This document shows, piece by piece, positions 61,740 through 64,000 of a stretch of DNA of 64,000 nt. The stretch lies in assembly GCA_963780175.1 (NCBI GenBank), contig CAWAAT010000007.1, positions 164,042 to 228,041 on the forward strand, read 5' to 3'. The stretch's first letter is position 1; the number at the start of each line of letters is the position of its first letter. The translations under genes were made by a program, and so were the position numbers. The DNA is from Brooklawnia sp963780175. GTDB lineage: Bacteria; Actinomycetota; Actinomycetes; Propionibacteriales; Propionibacteriaceae. The notes under the pieces were generated by a model, which saw only the letters and a program-made list of their open reading frames with translations, made no database searches and was not told the origin of the DNA.

Positions 61740-61967
61740 CGCAACTCCCCTCTTGGCCAGCCGATCCGGCGAGGCCAGCTTCGCCGGCTCGGCTGGCGAG
61801 TCCGGCGCAACGTGCGCCACGGCACCCACATCCCTTGTGACAGCTGGTGCGGCGTCGCTGGCAGGTACGGCGAAGTCAGCATCCATGAAGACAGTCCTGT
61901 GGATGGCTGGTGATTTGGCCGATCCGGACCACTCATGTGGGCAGAGGCAAGGGAGAGGGAGTCGAGC

Positions 61968-62718
61968 ATGGATCAAGCGGAGGCGCCGGTTGTGGCGATC
62001 TGCAACCAGAAGGGTGGCGTGGGAAAGACCGCGCTGACCACAGCGCTGGCCACGGTGTTGTCGTCCCGTGGCCGGGTGCTGGTCATCGACGCCGACCCAC
62101 AGGCCAACGCATCGACAATCCTCGGTGTCGACACTGCTGGCCGCCTGACCCTGGCGGATCTGCTCGCCCCATGCAGGCCCGCTGATCTGCCGGCGGCCGT
62201 CAGCCTGGCGATCACTCCTGCCGCAGGAGTCTCGGGGACCCGTTGACGTTCTGCCTGCTGAGAGAGGGCTGGCGGCTCGTGCATCTGACCAGAGCTTGGG
62301 TCGCGAGTCGCGGCTGCGAGAAGTCATCGGTGCGCTGCCCCAGCGCTACCGAGTGCGTCTTGGTGGACTGCCCACCATCCCTGGACATGCTGACGGTGAA
62401 CGCGCTGGCCGCCGCCTCGACTGCTGTGATTGTCACGGAACCCAGGTCGTCGAGCGTGAACGCCATCGCCGAGATCATGCAGACGGATTCGCCTCCGGTG
62501 CGGACGCTGTACAACCCTCGCCTCGAGCTCGCCGGCATCGTGGTGAATCGGTGGACCGCGACCCGGGTCGATCGCCGGGCCCATTGGGACGTTCTTCGCT
62601 GACCAGGGTACGGGGACTGGCTGCTGAAGCCCCGATCGTGGAGCGAGAGATCGTGGCCGTCAGCCGCGACGAAGCCGATTGCCGGTCCAGCAGGACTTCG
62701 ACCAGGCTCCGGAGTTGA
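61968..62718 (+). pseudogene. parA-type ATPase remnant, multiply frameshifted
   Basis: ATG 61968 (with GGGAG upstream) begins VVAICNQKGGVGKTALTTAL, the deviant Walker A of ParA, and VLVIDADPQANASTILGVD. The frame ends at 62246. The homology continues in a second frame (VDVLPAERGLAARASD, LREVIGALPQRYRVR), then a third (LVDCPPSLDMLTVNALAAAS, NPRLELAGIVVNRW), then the second again (APIVEREIVAVSRDEAD) to about 62718. At least three frame changes make this a decayed gene. ParA proteins partition plasmids or chromosomes, so this hints at a former plasmid or element. Confidence 0.8.
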
Positions 62719-64000
62719 TGTAGTGCAACAGCTCGCCGTCCTGATCGGCATCAGGCGGGTCGCGGTGACAGCCCACTCCCCAGCCCCTCGCCGGCCGCAT
62801 CCTGACGCAGTCGCGGTCATCGAGCAACCGGTAAGTGACCCCGTCGTCGCCGGGAGTCACCTCCACACCCGCGTCTGCCGGGCGCTGGTGGAGGCCGTCA
62901 CCGCAGCTGACCATCAGGTTGGGTCGAGAGCTGTTAGGCCGAGCTCCGAGCGGCCTTCGTGATGGAAGGCTCCTCCGGCCCGGATGCACCCCCAGCTTGT
63001 CGTCCTGGGTGGCTGCGGTCGCTGGGCCCCGTGTCGTGGGTCCGAGTGCCGACTCAACGGCGGCAAGCAGTTCATGCCCCTGGGCATCGACGTGATCCCG
63101 GAAGGGGGCAGCTCTATCATGAATTGCCTGGTGAGCGGCGAGCGCGACGTCTCCTGCGGAGGTGATGGGGGCGATCCAGTGACCTGGACTCCCAATCGTT
63201 GGCTCGGATCTCGTTCCTGGTGGAGCGGGCTTTGGAGGTGCGTGGACTCTCGGCTTCGGGATCCGCGTGGCAGCGGGGACGGTGTGGTGGGTGTTGGCGG
63301 CGAGCACACTGCCCGCGCAGTTGTTGCTGAAGGTGGAGGCGTCCGGTCCCGGCCTGGCACGGTGACCGGTGGCCGAGGCCCCCCATCCTGGTCGGCGCTG
63401 ACACGGCTGCCCAGTGTCTTCTGCTGTTGGTGTCCAGGCCATCTTGGCGTCCTGGGATTGGGACCGTCTGGACCGGGACACGTTGCGTGCGGGAGCACGG
63501 CTGGTGTTGGACGTGGCGAGGAACTTGCTTGAGGTTGCCATGACCAGCCGGTCCGCGGTCCGTCGAGGCGGTTGCTCTGGTGAATGGGCGGCGACGTGGT
63601 GGCGTTGGCCGAGCTGGGCCGAGGTCGCCCGCACCTGCCGCATGGTGCTGGGCGGCCAGCGGCAGCGGGACGGGTGCGGTGGGAGTTCGCTGCCCACGGT
63701 CGCCCGGCCTCGTCACGGAGCAGCACGCCTCTGCAGGTTCTCAGGTCGGGGAACTGAACACCGCACTGCACTCGTCTGCTGGGGTTGTCGCTCGAGCAGG
63801 TTCGAACGGTGCTGGCGATGGTGACCGCGGCTCGCCGCGCGGATCTGTCTGAGGGCTGGGAGGGGTTGCTGGCTGGGGTGGAGCGAGCGGCTCTGAGCCG
63901 CCATCCGGCTGCCACGGTGGCTGGTTTGGATCGTGTTGCAGCGGTGGCCGTTGGTGGTCGCCCGGGTGGCGTTCAACTGGCTCGCCGCGGGTCGCGTCCG
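62719..64000 (+). other. Region without an intact gene; decayed coding patches
   Basis: No open frame here has a convincing start, length and family pattern on either strand. Short coding-like patches appear in different plus-strand frames: near 63230-63360 a hydrophobic stretch (VAAGTVWWVLAASTLPAQLL), near 63450-63550 SWDWDRLDRDTLRAGARLVL, and from about 63780 to the window end LLGLSLEQVRTVLAMVTAA with a G/C-rich third codon position. The last stays open to the edge. The mix suggests frameshifted remnants. Their families were not recognised. Confidence 0.35.

Larger units (their letters stand above)
60766..64000. mobile_element. Probable edge of an integrated element (decayed), continues past the window
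   Basis: The region starts with a tRNA 3'-end fragment and an intact tyrosine recombinase, followed by a plasmid-type parA remnant and sequence without intact genes. This is the expected layout of one end of an integrative element or integrated plasmid. The other end and the intact target tRNA would lie outside the window, so the limits are not proved. Confidence 0.45.

Noticed and set aside
61707..62327. 206-residue minus-strand frame opposite parA
   Set aside because: It mirrors the parA coding pattern on the other strand and has no independent motif or ribosome-binding site.
62660..63697. 345-residue open frame on the minus strand
   Set aside because: Proline, arginine and threonine-rich with no family pattern; it overlaps the parA remnant and looks like a GC-driven open frame.

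Overview
The window is a high-GC actinobacterial chromosome segment. The layout secE-nusG-rplK-rplA-rplJ, preceded by tRNA-Trp, murB, hadBA, rpmG, tRNA-Met and tRNA-Thr, is an actinobacterial hallmark. A complete 14-subunit complex I, menaquinone genes, a heptaprenyl-type synthase, an MptB-like mannosyltransferase and KorAB fit the Propionibacteriales, possibly Propionibacteriaceae. That placement is inferred from gene content only; no 16S gene is present.

Layout. 1-3645 (minus strand): rplJ (cut by the left edge, with an attenuator-like leader), rplA, rplK, nusG, secE. 3768-9005: tRNA-Trp, an aminotransferase, murB, hadB, hadA, rpmG, tRNA-Met, tRNA-Thr, psuG, tRNA-Tyr. 9108-20738: YajQ-family protein, ABC1/UbiB kinase-like protein, S4-domain protein, small membrane protein, exonuclease III, an enoyl-CoA hydratase-family protein, MptB-like GT, korAB, an M13 peptidase. 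20758-37493 (minus): polyprenyl diphosphate synthase, then nuoN back to nuoA. 37617-54386: menaquinone genes (menJ, menF, menG, menD, menC, menA, menE). An ABC exporter and an amide/peptide-utilisation cassette (acetamidase family, GntR, prolyl-iminopeptidase-like hydrolase, APC permease) split them, and a TM0106-type nuclease-like gene is coupled to menG. 54477-60568: small accessory genes (PLDc_N protein, MFS, PRC-barrel, dCMP deaminase, CDF transporter, squalene-cyclase-like toroid protein, FlK-like thioesterase, NTF2-like protein). 60766-64000: a tRNA 3'-end fragment, an intact tyrosine recombinase, a multiply frameshifted parA and about 1.3 kb of decayed sequence. This looks like the edge of an integrated element that continues beyond the window.

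Functionally the core is an electron-transport module. Polyprenyl diphosphate synthase supplies the side chain, MenF/D/C/E/A/G and MenJ build and saturate menaquinone, and complex I reduces it. KorAB can supply reduced ferredoxin from 2-oxoglutarate.

Four genes carry reading-frame breaks: menD (+1), the MFS transporter (-1), the toroid protein (-1) and parA (several). The first three are single-base, lie in or next to short base runs and leave the rest of the gene coherent, so sequencing error must be excluded before calling them pseudogenes. parA and its right flank look genuinely decayed. No CRISPR array, rRNA gene or intact insertion sequence was seen.
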